A stretch of DNA of 64,000 nucleotides from Amycolatopsis sp. CA-230715 (GCF_018736145.1 NZ_CP059997.1:8307501-8371500), one strand, 5' to 3'. Shown: positions 42,964-52,171, numbered from the stretch's first letter. The notes: generated by a model from the letters alone, not told the origin. Program-made: numbers and translations.

Positions 42964-42989
42964 GATTGGCTGGACGCGTTGTGGGGTAG
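42964..42989 (+). promoter_or_regulatory. Candidate stress-sigma (SigB-type) promoter before the RsbW-like gene
   Basis: GATT (42964-42967), 16 bases, then GGGTAG (42984-42989) match the Streptomyces SigB pattern GNNT-N14-16-GGGTAY except for the last base. Confidence 0.4.
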
Positions 42990-43031
42990 CTGATTCACGA
43001 GACGAGTTCGAACCGGGACGGGGGACCCACG

Positions 43032-43451
43032 GTGGCAGGTGCCGGACGCGACGGCGACATCGCGACCTCCGGGCTGGCCGGCCGCCGGTCGTTCGCGGCC
43101 GATCTGGGGGAGTTGGCGCGGATCCGCTGGTGGGTAAGGGAAGTGGTGTCCGGGGCTTTCCCCGGTGTGCCCGCCGGGCTCCTCAACGACGTGGTGCTGG
43201 TGGCCGACGAACTGGCGACGAACGCGCTACGCCACGGGGAACCGCCGCACGAGGTGGCGCTGGACCTCGCCGGACCGCGGGTACTGGTCGAGGTCCGCGA
43301 CGGCGATCCCCATCCGGTGGCGCAGCAGTCCCCGGAAAGCGGCGGTGGCGCGCTCGCGGTGGTCGCCGCGGTGAGCAGCCGGTGGGGCCAGCGCGTCGAC
43401 CAGCACGGGAAGACCGTGTGGGCCGAGCTGGACTGGCCGCGACCCGACTGA
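43032..43451 (+). CDS. RsbW-like ATP-binding protein, anti-sigma factor type
   Basis: 139 residues, a single HATPase_c domain. N-box DELATNALRHG (about residues 60-70), G1-box VEVRDGDPHP (about 87-96), and a G2-like GGGALAVVAAV. Such stand-alone kinases bind and inhibit stress sigma factors in actinobacteria, but neither a cognate sigma factor nor an anti-anti-sigma factor is in the window. The start is taken as GTG 43032; the ribosome-binding site is weak. Confidence 0.8.
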   Translation: MAGAGRDGDIATSGLAGRRSFAADLGELARIRWWVREVVSGAFPGVPAGLLNDVVLVADELATNALRHGEPPHEVALDLAGPRVLVEVRDGDPHPVAQQSPESGGGALAVVAAVSSRWGQRVDQHGKTVWAELDWPRPD

Positions 43452-43467
43452 GTCTACTGTGGACGGA

Positions 43468-44415
43468 TCACAGGGTGCCGGAGCGCTCGTACAGTGCGCG
43501 CACGTCGTCGGTGAACGCGGCGCCGCTGAGGTCCGCGGTGGTGCCGTCCTCCCGGGTCGTGCCCTTGCTGGTGACGGAGAACAGGGTGCCCTTGCCAGTG
43601 CCGGGATCGAAGTCGCGCAACCACGGGCCGCCGCTCGCGCCGCCCGCCATGTCGCAGTTCGTCTTCCACGACGAGTACACCGAATTGGATTCGTACGTCG
43701 CGGGCAGCGCGCACGACACCAGCGATTCGCCGCGGGCGAGCCGGGAAACCGGGTACCCGAGCATGGTCGTGTCCACAGTGGACGGCAACGGGCCGAACGA
43801 GATGCCCTGCGCTCCGGCGACGTCCTCGACGTGGTGGCCGTCGACCGGGTCCAGCGCGATCACCGCGTCGTCACTGCCCGAGCTGGACGGGCCGTGGTAC
43901 CGGCCGGACCAGGCGAACGCGCGCACCGGGAACATCCCGTGCGGCTGCTTCCCGTCGTCGTAACCGGGAACGAACACGGCGTTGCTGGTCTTGACCGGGT
44001 CGCCCTCGCGGGTGAACCCACCGTTGAGGCAGTGCCCCGCGGTGAGCGCCACGTCCTTGGTGGGGCTGGGCACCACGGTCGCGGTGCAGGACATGTCGCC
44101 GCCGGGCTCGAAGGTGAAGAACAGCCGCCCGACGCTGGACGGCAGCTTTCCTTCCCACTTCTTGCCGATGGTCTCGGCCGGTGCCAGCCGGTCGTCCGCG
44201 CCGAGCGCCCGGATCCGCTCCGGCGTCCAGTGCGCCACCGCGGCGGCCCGGTCCGCCGCGCTCACCTGGGTCACCACCTCGTCGGCCGCGGACGCCGGGA
44301 CGGCGGTCACCGCGACCGCGATGGCGGCCGCGGCCACCGTGGCCGAGGAGCGCAAGATCATCGATGTCATGACCGGAGGACGTGGCAGCGCCGCCGAGGT
44401 TGCCCGGTCTGTCAT
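43468..44415 (-). CDS. Secreted S1-type serine protease
   Basis: 315 residues from ATG 44415 (GGGTGGTGA upstream), or 300 from ATG 44370. The signal peptide SSATVAAAAIAVAVTAVPASA lacks the last residues here for length, with cleavage after ASA. The triad is ALTAGHC (His), SSSGSDDAVIAL (Asp) and GGASGGPW (Ser), a pattern of glutamyl-endopeptidase-like S1 proteases. Cysteine pairs are present around the His and before the Ser. Convergent with the RsbW-like gene, with 16 bases between them. Confidence 0.85.
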   Translation of the reverse strand: MTDRATSAALPRPPVMTSMILRSSATVAAAAIAVAVTAVPASAADEVVTQVSAADRAAAVAHWTPERIRALGADDRLAPAETIGKKWEGKLPSSVGRLFFTFEPGGDMSCTATVVPSPTKDVALTAGHCLNGGFTREGDPVKTSNAVFVPGYDDGKQPHGMFPVRAFAWSGRYHGPSSSGSDDAVIALDPVDGHHVEDVAGAQGISFGPLPSTVDTTMLGYPVSRLARGESLVSCALPATYESNSVYSSWKTNCDMAGGASGGPWLRDFDPGTGKGTLFSVTSKGTTREDGTTADLSGAAFTDDVRALYERSGTL

Positions 44416-44457
44416 TCACCACCCGGCGAGGCAACCGGGGGACGGTTCACGCGAAGG

Positions 44458-44904
44458 TCATCCCGCGATGTCGGCGCGGGCGACGACCTTCGTGATCTTC
44501 GCCCGGACGAGGTACTCGCCCGCCACCGCGTTCCGCTTGCCGTAGGAGGGCCCGGCGTCCTCGCCCATGTACCTGCTGCCGATCGCGGTGGCCCACTCCA
44601 GCAACTCGTCGGGGTGCTCGTCGTGGCCGAGCAACCTCGCCTCGGCCCTGAACTGCACGAACGAAAACGGCGGGCGCTGGTCGTCGACGCACAGCGTGAA
44701 CCGGGGGTCGCGCCGGAAGGCCTTCCCCTTGAGCGAGGACTCCTCGGTCGTGAACACCAGCTCGTCGCCGTCCGGGGTCTCGGCGAGCAGGAACCACACC
44801 GGCGTGACGTGCGCGGTTCCGTCCGCGCGGACCACGCCGAGCATGCCCGTCCTGGTCCCGGTCGTCGCGAACTCCCACCATTCCGCCCTGCTCATCTCCC
44901 GCAT
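44458..44904 (-). CDS. PPOX-class F420-dependent oxidoreductase-like protein
   Basis: 148 residues of the pyridoxamine-phosphate-oxidase split-barrel fold: GTRTGMLGVVRADGTAHVTPVWF (motif GTAHVTPVWF), then FTTEESSLKGKAFRRDPRF (motif SSLKGKAFRRDPR). This sequence type is common among F420/H2-dependent reductases of actinobacteria. Cofactor and substrate are inferred. TAATTT (44912-44917 on the other strand) lies 7 bases before ATG 44904, so the message is probably leaderless. Divergent from the SMC operon. Confidence 0.8.
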   Translation of the reverse strand: MREMSRAEWWEFATTGTRTGMLGVVRADGTAHVTPVWFLLAETPDGDELVFTTEESSLKGKAFRRDPRFTLCVDDQRPPFSFVQFRAEARLLGHDEHPDELLEWATAIGSRYMGEDAGPSYGKRNAVAGEYLVRAKITKVVARADIAG

Positions 44905-44911
44905 GCCGCCG

Positions 44912-44958
44912 AAATTACCCCCTCACCCGAGCGGGCGCGCGGCGTCGCCGACTAACGT
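44912..44958. promoter_or_regulatory. Divergent leaderless promoters of the PPOX gene and the kleisin-KITE-SMC operon
   Basis: On the minus strand TAATTT (44917 to 44912) precedes ATG 44904. On the plus strand TAACGT (44953-44958) precedes GTG 44967 by 8 bases. The start codons are 62 bases apart. Confidence 0.5.
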
Positions 44959-44966
44959 TGGCCGCT

Positions 44967-46445
44967 GTGCGTGACGCGGACCTGATCGGAGCGGGCCTTG
45001 CCGACGAGGGCTTGGCCCGCCGGTTGAAGGCGCTCGCGTGCACCGCGCCGCTGCACGACCTCGACGCGCGCAAGGCGAAGCTGGACTGGGCCGACGCGAC
45101 GATCTACCAGATGGCCGAGATCGGGCTGCACACGATCGACCAGGTCACCATCGCGATGGACTTCGACACCGGCGCCGATCACCACGAGATCGTCAACCGG
45201 CTGCGCCCGTTCATCGCCGCGCAGGCGCCGGGCCGGACGAAGGACGAGCACGAGCACGTCGCGCGTTGGGTGCTCGACAACCTGATCAACGTGGGCACCG
45301 CGGACCGCGGGTTCCGGCGGGTGTACGGCAGCGTCGACGACCGGGGCCGCTACGCGCGCCGCGCGTTCGACTTCAAGCTGCTCGTCGAACTGGCCGCGCC
45401 GGACGGCGAGGTGTACCTGCGCGCGAGCGACGAGGCGATCAACGTCCTCGTCGGCGCGCTGGACACCGACGTGGAGTCCGCGCAGATCGCGGCCGAGGTG
45501 AAGCTGGAGAACCTGATCAACCGCGGCAGGCTCGCCGACGCGAAGCTGGCCGCCGAGCAGGCGCGCTACCGCACGGTCCAGTACGGGGAGACGCTCCGCG
45601 CGAAGCTCGACGCGACCCGCCGCGACGTGCGCGCGGTCGACTGGGACGCGGAGATGCCCGAACTGCTGGACTCGGCGCTTTCGCATATCGAGTCCCGGTT
45701 CCGGGCCGAGAACGCGATCTTGAAGAACATCACGGCCGCGCGGGACGACGCCGAGGATTCGGACCGCAAGCGCCGTGCCGCCGAGCTCGTCGACATCGTC
45801 GGCGACTGCATCTCGCGGCACACGCAGCTCCAGTCGCGGCTGCAGGCGGCGGGCGCGATCTTCCGCGCCGAGCAGGACCGCCAGCAGTTCTCCGGTCCGC
45901 CGCAGCGCGCCACCGTGGACCTGTTCGGCCAGCTTCTGGTGCCGACGCTGGAACTGCCGATCGCGGACGCGGTGCGCCCGGCGGAGCGGTTCTTCCACGG
46001 CTCGTCGGGGCTGTCGGTGCCCGCCGTGCCCGCGTTGCCGTCGCTGGTGTCACTGCTGCTGCGGCCCGCGCCGGAACGGGACAAGGTGGTCGGCGAGATC
46101 CCCGAGCCTGAGCTGGTGCCGCCCGAGACGCTCGACTACTACAGCGACGAGCAGTGGCGCCAGGCCGACGAACTGCTGGATCTGCCCGACGTGCCGCGCC
46201 GCCTGTCCGGGCTGATCGCCGAAGCGCGTGAGCTGGATCCCCAGCTGGCCCGCCTGGTGGCACTGCGCGCGGTGCACTCCTACAGTCCCGAGGTGGGTGC
46301 GGCGGTCCGGCAGGGCGACGACCGCGCACTGCTCGCCGTCGACGACGGCACGCTGCTCGCCGACGGCGAGTTCGGTGGCGCGGACCTGCTGCTGGCCACC
46401 GCGCGCATCGACCGCGGCGACGAAGGGGAGGAAGAGACGGCGTGA
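44967..46445 (+). CDS. JetA/MukF/MksF-like kleisin subunit (first gene of an SMC operon)
   Basis: 492 residues from GTG 44967, placed by a -10 box 8 bases upstream (TTG 44958 would add 3). Largely helical. ASDEAINVLVGALDTDVESAQIAAEVKLEN (motif DEAINVLVGALD) is followed by a helical neck region with RRDVRAVDWDAEMPELLD. A linker rich in Pro (380-400) precedes a C-terminal helical part. Its position, size and partners match the kleisin of condensin-like complexes (MukF, MksF, JetA). Assignment as kleisin is by architecture and neighbours, not by a universal motif. The stop overlaps the next gene (GTGA). Confidence 0.65.
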   Translation: MRDADLIGAGLADEGLARRLKALACTAPLHDLDARKAKLDWADATIYQMAEIGLHTIDQVTIAMDFDTGADHHEIVNRLRPFIAAQAPGRTKDEHEHVARWVLDNLINVGTADRGFRRVYGSVDDRGRYARRAFDFKLLVELAAPDGEVYLRASDEAINVLVGALDTDVESAQIAAEVKLENLINRGRLADAKLAAEQARYRTVQYGETLRAKLDATRRDVRAVDWDAEMPELLDSALSHIESRFRAENAILKNITAARDDAEDSDRKRRAAELVDIVGDCISRHTQLQSRLQAAGAIFRAEQDRQQFSGPPQRATVDLFGQLLVPTLELPIADAVRPAERFFHGSSGLSVPAVPALPSLVSLLLRPAPERDKVVGEIPEPELVPPETLDYYSDEQWRQADELLDLPDVPRRLSGLIAEARELDPQLARLVALRAVHSYSPEVGAAVRQGDDRALLAVDDGTLLADGEFGGADLLLATARIDRGDEGEEETA

Positions 46446-47236
46446 GCAGGCCTGGTGATGTGGAGGCGGCCGCGCGGCTGATCTCGTTCGGGATGCGCCC
46501 GAAACAGCTCCCCGGACGCGACGTCGTGTACGCCGATCTCGTGCGCCGTTACGGCGAGGACAGCGCGTTCAAGCAGCTTACGAACGCGGTCGCGGCGGGG
46601 CTCGGGCTGATGGTGCTCGACGTGAGCACGCAGGCGGGCGCGGTGCTCGCGGCCACCGACGAGTCCGTGTTCGAGATCAAGATGGACAGCTACGCGCGGC
46701 AGAGCAAGATCAGGGAGCGCCGGGACACCGAGAAGGTGCTGCACGGCTTGGTGCACCTCGCCGCCGCCGCGCTCGGGTACCCGCGTCCCGACGATCTCGC
46801 CAACGACACCTACATCGGCCGCGTCACCGTCGAGCAGGTCGACGGCGTGGTGCGCGAGGCATGCCGGATCCTGGACGAGCGCGCGGCCAAGGCCGAGGAG
46901 AACAACGACCCGCTGTCCGACGCGCCGGAACTGGAGCAGGCGTGGCGGGCGTACGCGCGCCGTCCCGCCGCCGCGGCGACCAAGGACGGCAGGCTGGCCT
47001 CGGACACCACGCGCGGGATGGTCGCGCGGGCACTGCGATTCCTTGCCGAGCAAGGGTTTCTGGTCCAGGTGAACACCGAGCAGGGCGGCACCTACCGCAC
47101 CACGCCGCGCTACCAGGTGCAGGTGCGGGAGCTGGCCGCGGACAGCGCGTTCGAAGAGCTGCTCGAACTCGGCGTGGTGTCGGTCGGCGACGGCGCGGGC
47201 ACCCTTCGTCCGTCCATTTCGGACACATTGAGCTAG
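46442..47236 (+). CDS. JetB/MukE/MksE-like KITE subunit
   Basis: 264 residues from GTG 46442. The N-terminal winged-helix-like part includes YADLVRRYGEDSAFKQLTNAV (motif YGEDSAFKQL). The C-terminal winged helix contains GMVARALRFLAEQGFLVQV followed by a beta wing (GGTYRTTPRYQVQVREL). Tandem winged-helix proteins of this size are the KITE partners of kleisins in MukBEF, MksBEF and JetABC complexes. Coupled to the gene upstream by a 4-base overlap; the SMC gene begins 8 bases downstream. Confidence 0.65.
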   Translation: MSRPGDVEAAARLISFGMRPKQLPGRDVVYADLVRRYGEDSAFKQLTNAVAAGLGLMVLDVSTQAGAVLAATDESVFEIKMDSYARQSKIRERRDTEKVLHGLVHLAAAALGYPRPDDLANDTYIGRVTVEQVDGVVREACRILDERAAKAEENNDPLSDAPELEQAWRAYARRPAAAATKDGRLASDTTRGMVARALRFLAEQGFLVQVNTEQGGTYRTTPRYQVQVRELAADSAFEELLELGVVSVGDGAGTLRPSISDTLS

Positions 47237-47244
47237 GCGGGGAG

Positions 47245-50200
47245 ATGTACGAACTTTCGCGGGTGCGCCTGCACTCCGTCGGTCCGGCGGGTGCGCGGTA
47301 CCAGGACGTGGTACTCGACCTGTCCGGGGTCGGCGAGGTGGTCAAGACGCCGTCGCAGGACGCGTTGTTCAGCGCGGGCATCCACTCCGCCGAGCAGGGC
47401 CTGCCGCGCCGCCCGTCGCCGGCGAGCGTGCTGTTCCTGGAGAACGGTGGCGGGAAGTCCGTGCTGATCAAGCTGATCTTCTCGGTGATGCTGCCGGGAC
47501 GCCGCCAGGTCGTCGGCACCACGAGCACCCGCGTGCTCGAAAAGTTCGTCGCCGCCAAGGACGTTTCGCACGTGGTGCTGGAATGGCAGCACACCGAAAA
47601 CGGGCAGCGCGTGATCACCGGCAAGGTGTCGGAATGGCGCGGGCACGTCACCTCGGCCGATCCGGCGAACCTCATCGACTCGTGGTTCTGCTTCCACCCC
47701 AGCACTTCGCTCGACCTGGAGACGCTGCCGCTGACCGTGGACGGCAGGCTGCTGACCATGTCGGGGTTCCAGGAGAAGCTCGACGAGGCGCACCGGGCCG
47801 AACCCGAGCTGGAGCTGTTCTGGACCCGCCGCCACCACGAATGGACCTCGCGGCTGGACACGCTCGGCCTCGACACCGAGCTGTTCCGGTACCAGCGCGC
47901 GATGAACGCGGGGGAGGGCGAGGCGGCCGACGCGTTCAACTTCAGCAACGACGACGCGTTCGTCGAGTTCCTGCTGAAGGCGGTCATCGCCGAGGACGAC
48001 CCGCGCGATCTCGCCGAGGTGGTGCAGACCTACGCGCACAACCTCGGTCAGCGCGGCGAACTGCTGTCCGAACGCGACTTCGTGGCCGGCGCGCTCGAAC
48101 TGCTGACGCCACTGTCCGAAGAGGAGGCGATGGCGGCCGCGTCCCGCAAGCTCGCCGAGCGCGCCCGCGTCGACGCGCGCGAGCTGGCCTCGGCGGTGAC
48201 CGCGCGGCACCGGATCGAGTCCGAGCGGCTCGACGGGCTGCGCGCGCACGTCGACGAAACACGCGAGGCCGAGAAGCTGGCGGAGGGTGACCACCGCAGG
48301 CTCGCCGCCGTCGTCACGGAACTGCGCCGTGTGGTGGCCGATCTGCAGCTCGCGGAGGCGACGAAGCAACGCGAGCGCATCGATGCCGAACTCGCCGAAG
48401 CGCGCGTGGACGCGGAGGCGTGGCGCGAGACCTCGACCGTGCTGTCCCACGTGAACGCGGTGCGCAAAGCCGCGGACATCCGGGCGCTGGTGGGGGAGCG
48501 CGAGCAGGACGCCAAACCCGCGCTGCAAGCGAGGAACGCGGCGGCGTCGGCGCTCGCGCGCGGGTTGCTGGCGCTCGCCGCGCAGGCGGGGGAACAGGCC
48601 GACGCCGCCGAGAGCAGGGTGGGCGCGCTCACTACCGAAGCCACGGACGCACAGCGGCAACGCGACGAAGCGACCGGTGTCGCGGCGAAGCACCGCGCCG
48701 AACACGCGCAGCTCACCGCCAGGATCGAGGAGGCGCGCGGGGAAATCCGCCAGGCCGTTCGCGACGGACTGCTCGGCGACGGGTCCGAAGTCGTCGCGGC
48801 GGCACAGGAAGCGCGCGGACGGTCGGAGCAGGCCGCGGACGAACTCGCGGCGAAGGAAGCCGAACTCGAGCGGATCGCCGAGGACTACGGGCAGGCGCAG
48901 GCCGCGTTGCACCAAGCGCAGCAACGGGTTTCGACGGCGGGCTCGCGGAGCGAGACCGCGCGGAGCGATCTCGGCAAGGCGAACCAGCGGACCGACGCGC
49001 TCGCCGCCAACGCGCGGCTGCTCGAACTGCTCGGCGGCGAAACGGTGCAGCCGGAGACGGACACGCCCTCGCTGCTGAACCGCCTGCGCGAAGCGCGCGC
49101 GGAGGCGGAGCGCGAGCAAACCGCGTTGCGCATCGAAGAATCGGTCGACGAGCGAGCCCTGGGCGCACTGGGCAGCGGCGGGCTCCTGCCCCCGCCGCCG
49201 GAAGTCCAAGAGGTACTGGAGGTGCTCGAAGCGGCCGGGGTCACCGCGTGGTCCGGCTGGCGCTATCTGTCCACTATGGACGCCAAGGGTCGGGAACGGG
49301 TGCTGGCGGAGCTGCCGCACCTCGTCGGCGGCGTGCTCGTCAACGACGTCAAGCAGATCCCGCGCGCGAAGAAGGCGCTCGCCGAGGCGAAGCTCCTGCC
49401 GAGCGTCGTGCTCCCGATCGCGACGACGGAAGCGGCCCGCGACACCGGGAACGGTGCGGCGGCGGGGGTCGAGTTCCTCGTCCAGCCGAATCCCGCGATG
49501 TACGACGAGGACGCGGCCGACGCCGAGCGCGAGGCGATCGCCGCCCGCAGCGGCCGCCGCCAGAAGCGGCTCGAAGCGCTTTCGACCGCGGTCGGTGATG
49601 ACGCAGCACTCGAATGGAAGCTCAGCGCGTGGCGTGAGGACTACCCGCCGGGCGCGTTGGCGGTGCTGGCGCAGACCGCCGAGGACGCGGCCACCGAACT
49701 CGCCGATGCCGAAAAGGAAGCCGAGTCCGCGGAAAAGGCACTGGCCGAACTGGCTGATCGCCGTACCCGGTTGCGCGAGACCGTGCCCGCGTTGCGCTCC
49801 GCGGTGCGCGAAGGGGAGCAGCGCTCGCGCGCGCTGACCGAGCTCGCGGCCAGGGTCGCGAAGATTCCCGAGTGGACGGACGCGGCGAGCAGGGCCGACG
49901 AGATCGCGGGGCAGGCCGAAGCCGAGGCGGCGTCCGCGACGGCGCGCGCCGCGCGGCTGCGCGAGGAAGTGGCGGAGGAGCAGCGGACCGCGGACGGGCA
50001 CCGTCGCACGGTCAGCAGTGCGCGTGCCGAACTCGCCGAGGTCCCCGGCGGTGGCTCGGTGTCCGAAGAGGACCCGGTGCCGACCGAGCCGGTCGACGCG
50101 CTGCGCCGCCGGTTCGCCTCCGCGAGCGACGCCTACGCGAAGGTGGAGGTCGGCAGCGATCTGCGCGCCGAACTCGACCAGGCGGAAAGCGCCGAGTCGA

Positions 50201-51693
50201 CCGCGCGCGCCGCGCTGGAGTCGCTCGATCCGCGTGTCCGCAAGCTCGCGGGGGAGTTGCTCGAAACCCCGGACGGCTCCGACGCCGCCACGCGTGCCGC
50301 CGCGCTGGCGCGCGCGGGCCGAGCAGTGTCCTCTTTGGAACGCGAGCAGGGCGAGGTGATCGGCCTCGTCGCCACGCGCAAGGCCGAACTGGACCAGTTG
50401 CCGAAGCAACCCGCTTCGCTCGAGCACTACGGCCGCCCGCGCGACATCGAGCACGGGCGCGAACTGATCGAGGCCGCGGCGGAGGAGGCCAGCACCGCGG
50501 CGCGGGCGTGGGAGCAGGCGCAGGCGAAACGCGGCGAGGCCGAGCACGCGCTCGATTACGCCACCACGTCCGCGTCCGGGTTCCGCGTGCTCGCCGAATC
50601 CATGGCCCATCTCGTGGACGACACCGCCGAGGACGAGGAGCAGAACCCGTTCGACGGTGACGTCGATTCGGCGCAGTCCCGGCACAGCAGGCTTGCCTCG
50701 GCGCTTACCGAGGCGGACGCCGCGGTCGACAAGGCCGAGAAGCGGGTGCGCGGCGCCGCTGACGCGCTCGCCCAGTACGCCACCGAAAAGCGGTTCGAAA
50801 AGCTCAGCAGTCCGGTGCGCCAGCAGATCATCTCGGTGCGCCGCGACAGCCTTCCCGGCAACGCCGCCGAGTGGACGACCGCGCTGCGGCCGAGGCTGCG
50901 CACCCTCACCGACGATCTCGCGCAGATCGACCGGCACCGGTCCGGGATCGTGGCGAGGCTGCAGGGCATGGTCGACGGCGCGCTGCGCCTGCTCCGCTCG
51001 GCGCAGCGGCTTTCCCGGCTCCCAGAAGGGCTCGGCGACTGGTCGGGGCAGGAGTTCCTGCGGATCCGGTTCGCCGATCCGGAGGAGAACGTGCTCGCCG
51101 AAAGCCTCGGCCAGGTGGTCGACGAAGCCGCGATCGGCAAGACCAGCGACGGCCGCGACGTCAAGCGCGACGGCATGTCGCTCGTCCTGCGCGGGGTGCA
51201 CGCCGCCGTGCCCAAGGGGTTCCGGGTCGACATGCTCAAACCGGACTCGGTGCTGCGGACCGAACGCCAGCGGGTCTCGGAGATCAGGGACGTGTTCTCC
51301 GGCGGGCAGCAGCTCACCGCGGCGATCATCCTGTACTGCACGCTCGCCGCGTTGCGCGCGAACAACCGCGGCCGGATGCGCAACCGGCACTCCGGCGTGC
51401 TGTTCCTGGACAACCCGATCGGCCGCGCCTCCGCCGGGTACCTGCTGGAACTGCAGCGGGTCGTCGCCTCGGCGCTGGGCGTCCAGCTGATCTACACCAC
51501 GGGCCTGTTCGACGCGGGCGCGCTGAGCGAGTTCCCGCTCATCGTCCGCCTGCGCAACGACGCCGACCTGCGGGCGGGCCGGAAGTACCTGTCCGTGGAC
51601 GCGACGATCCGCAACCAGCTCGACGAGCTGACCGAGGCCGACGGCACGGCGCGGATCTCGGCGACCAGGCTGTTCGTCAAGCCGGGGAGCTGA
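47245..51693 (+). CDS. SMC/MukB/JetC-like ATPase
   Basis: 1482 residues from ATG 47245, with AGGCGGGGAG immediately upstream. The N-terminal ATPase half has Walker A FLENGGGKSVL (Lys 71). Two very long coiled coils (about 290-640 and 770-1250), rich in Ala, Glu, Arg and Leu, flank a globular hinge-like part (about 650-760, with AAGVTAWSGWRYLSTMD and FLVQPNPAMYDED). The C-terminal half has the ABC signature FSGGQQLTAA (1351-1360) and Walker B GVLFLDNPIGRAS (Asp 1389). Walker B is followed by Asn, not the catalytic Glu of SMC and MukB proteins. Condensin-like DNA loop extrusion or plasmid restriction is inferred from the family. Confidence 0.8.
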   Translation: MYELSRVRLHSVGPAGARYQDVVLDLSGVGEVVKTPSQDALFSAGIHSAEQGLPRRPSPASVLFLENGGGKSVLIKLIFSVMLPGRRQVVGTTSTRVLEKFVAAKDVSHVVLEWQHTENGQRVITGKVSEWRGHVTSADPANLIDSWFCFHPSTSLDLETLPLTVDGRLLTMSGFQEKLDEAHRAEPELELFWTRRHHEWTSRLDTLGLDTELFRYQRAMNAGEGEAADAFNFSNDDAFVEFLLKAVIAEDDPRDLAEVVQTYAHNLGQRGELLSERDFVAGALELLTPLSEEEAMAAASRKLAERARVDARELASAVTARHRIESERLDGLRAHVDETREAEKLAEGDHRRLAAVVTELRRVVADLQLAEATKQRERIDAELAEARVDAEAWRETSTVLSHVNAVRKAADIRALVGEREQDAKPALQARNAAASALARGLLALAAQAGEQADAAESRVGALTTEATDAQRQRDEATGVAAKHRAEHAQLTARIEEARGEIRQAVRDGLLGDGSEVVAAAQEARGRSEQAADELAAKEAELERIAEDYGQAQAALHQAQQRVSTAGSRSETARSDLGKANQRTDALAANARLLELLGGETVQPETDTPSLLNRLREARAEAEREQTALRIEESVDERALGALGSGGLLPPPPEVQEVLEVLEAAGVTAWSGWRYLSTMDAKGRERVLAELPHLVGGVLVNDVKQIPRAKKALAEAKLLPSVVLPIATTEAARDTGNGAAAGVEFLVQPNPAMYDEDAADAEREAIAARSGRRQKRLEALSTAVGDDAALEWKLSAWREDYPPGALAVLAQTAEDAATELADAEKEAESAEKALAELADRRTRLRETVPALRSAVREGEQRSRALTELAARVAKIPEWTDAASRADEIAGQAEAEAASATARAARLREEVAEEQRTADGHRRTVSSARAELAEVPGGGSVSEEDPVPTEPVDALRRRFASASDAYAKVEVGSDLRAELDQAESAESTARAALESLDPRVRKLAGELLETPDGSDAATRAAALARAGRAVSSLEREQGEVIGLVATRKAELDQLPKQPASLEHYGRPRDIEHGRELIEAAAEEASTAARAWEQAQAKRGEAEHALDYATTSASGFRVLAESMAHLVDDTAEDEEQNPFDGDVDSAQSRHSRLASALTEADAAVDKAEKRVRGAADALAQYATEKRFEKLSSPVRQQIISVRRDSLPGNAAEWTTALRPRLRTLTDDLAQIDRHRSGIVARLQGMVDGALRLLRSAQRLSRLPEGLGDWSGQEFLRIRFADPEENVLAESLGQVVDEAAIGKTSDGRDVKRDGMSLVLRGVHAAVPKGFRVDMLKPDSVLRTERQRVSEIRDVFSGGQQLTAAIILYCTLAALRANNRGRMRNRHSGVLFLDNPIGRASAGYLLELQRVVASALGVQLIYTTGLFDAGALSEFPLIVRLRNDADLRAGRKYLSVDATIRNQLDELTEADGTARISATRLFVKPGS

Positions 51694-52171
51694 CCGCGTC
51701 CTGGTAGGCGGCCAGCGCGGCCGCGTCGTCGATGCTGCCGTGGTGGTGGAACTGCGCCCACCTTCCGTTCTCGTAGCGGAAGTAGCGACTGGTGCGGATC
51801 GCCAGCGGCACCGGCGCGCCACCGTCCACTGTGTACTCGCCGGTCTCGCGGCCGGCGAAGATCGCGTGGTGTTCGTCGTGGTAGGCGACGACGTCGGAGA
51901 ACGTCACGGTCACTTTCGCGTGGCCGTGGAACACTTTGTCGTAGAGCTCGGTGATGGCCTGCCCGCCGCGCAGGATGCCGCCGAGCGGGTTGTTGAGCTG
52001 GGCGAGCGGATCGTCCGTCCACACGCGTCCGAAAGCGGCGAGATCGCGGTGGTTGAAGGCGAAGTAGAACGATTCGAGCGCCGCGAGCGCGCCACCGAAC
52101 CCGGGCTCGGTGGCTTCGTGGAGGCGGTTCTCGGCGGCGGGGCCGAAGACGATGTCGAGTTTGCTGGGCAT
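51677..52171 (-). CDS. SnoaL/NTF2-like protein
   Basis: 164 residues from ATG 52171, with GCGGAGCG upstream on its strand. Cone-shaped NTF2-like fold: ALESFYFAFNHRDLAAFGRVWTDDP (motif FNHRDLAAFGRVWTDDP) and a late RYFRYENGRWAQFHHHGS strand. Such proteins are enzymes or binding partners of small molecules; no catalytic pair is certain. It overlaps the 3' end of the SMC gene by 17 bases and is divergent from an ArsR-type gene, which probably controls it. Confidence 0.8.
   Translation of the reverse strand: MPSKLDIVFGPAAENRLHEATEPGFGGALAALESFYFAFNHRDLAAFGRVWTDDPLAQLNNPLGGILRGGQAITELYDKVFHGHAKVTVTFSDVVAYHDEHHAIFAGRETGEYTVDGGAPVPLAIRTSRYFRYENGRWAQFHHHGSIDDAAALAAYQDAVSSPA

Noticed and set aside
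47233..51822. Very long antisense open frame (about 1529 codons) under the SMC gene
   Set aside because: High-GC shadow of the SMC coding strand; Arg/Gln/Gly-rich with no domain and no ribosome-binding site.
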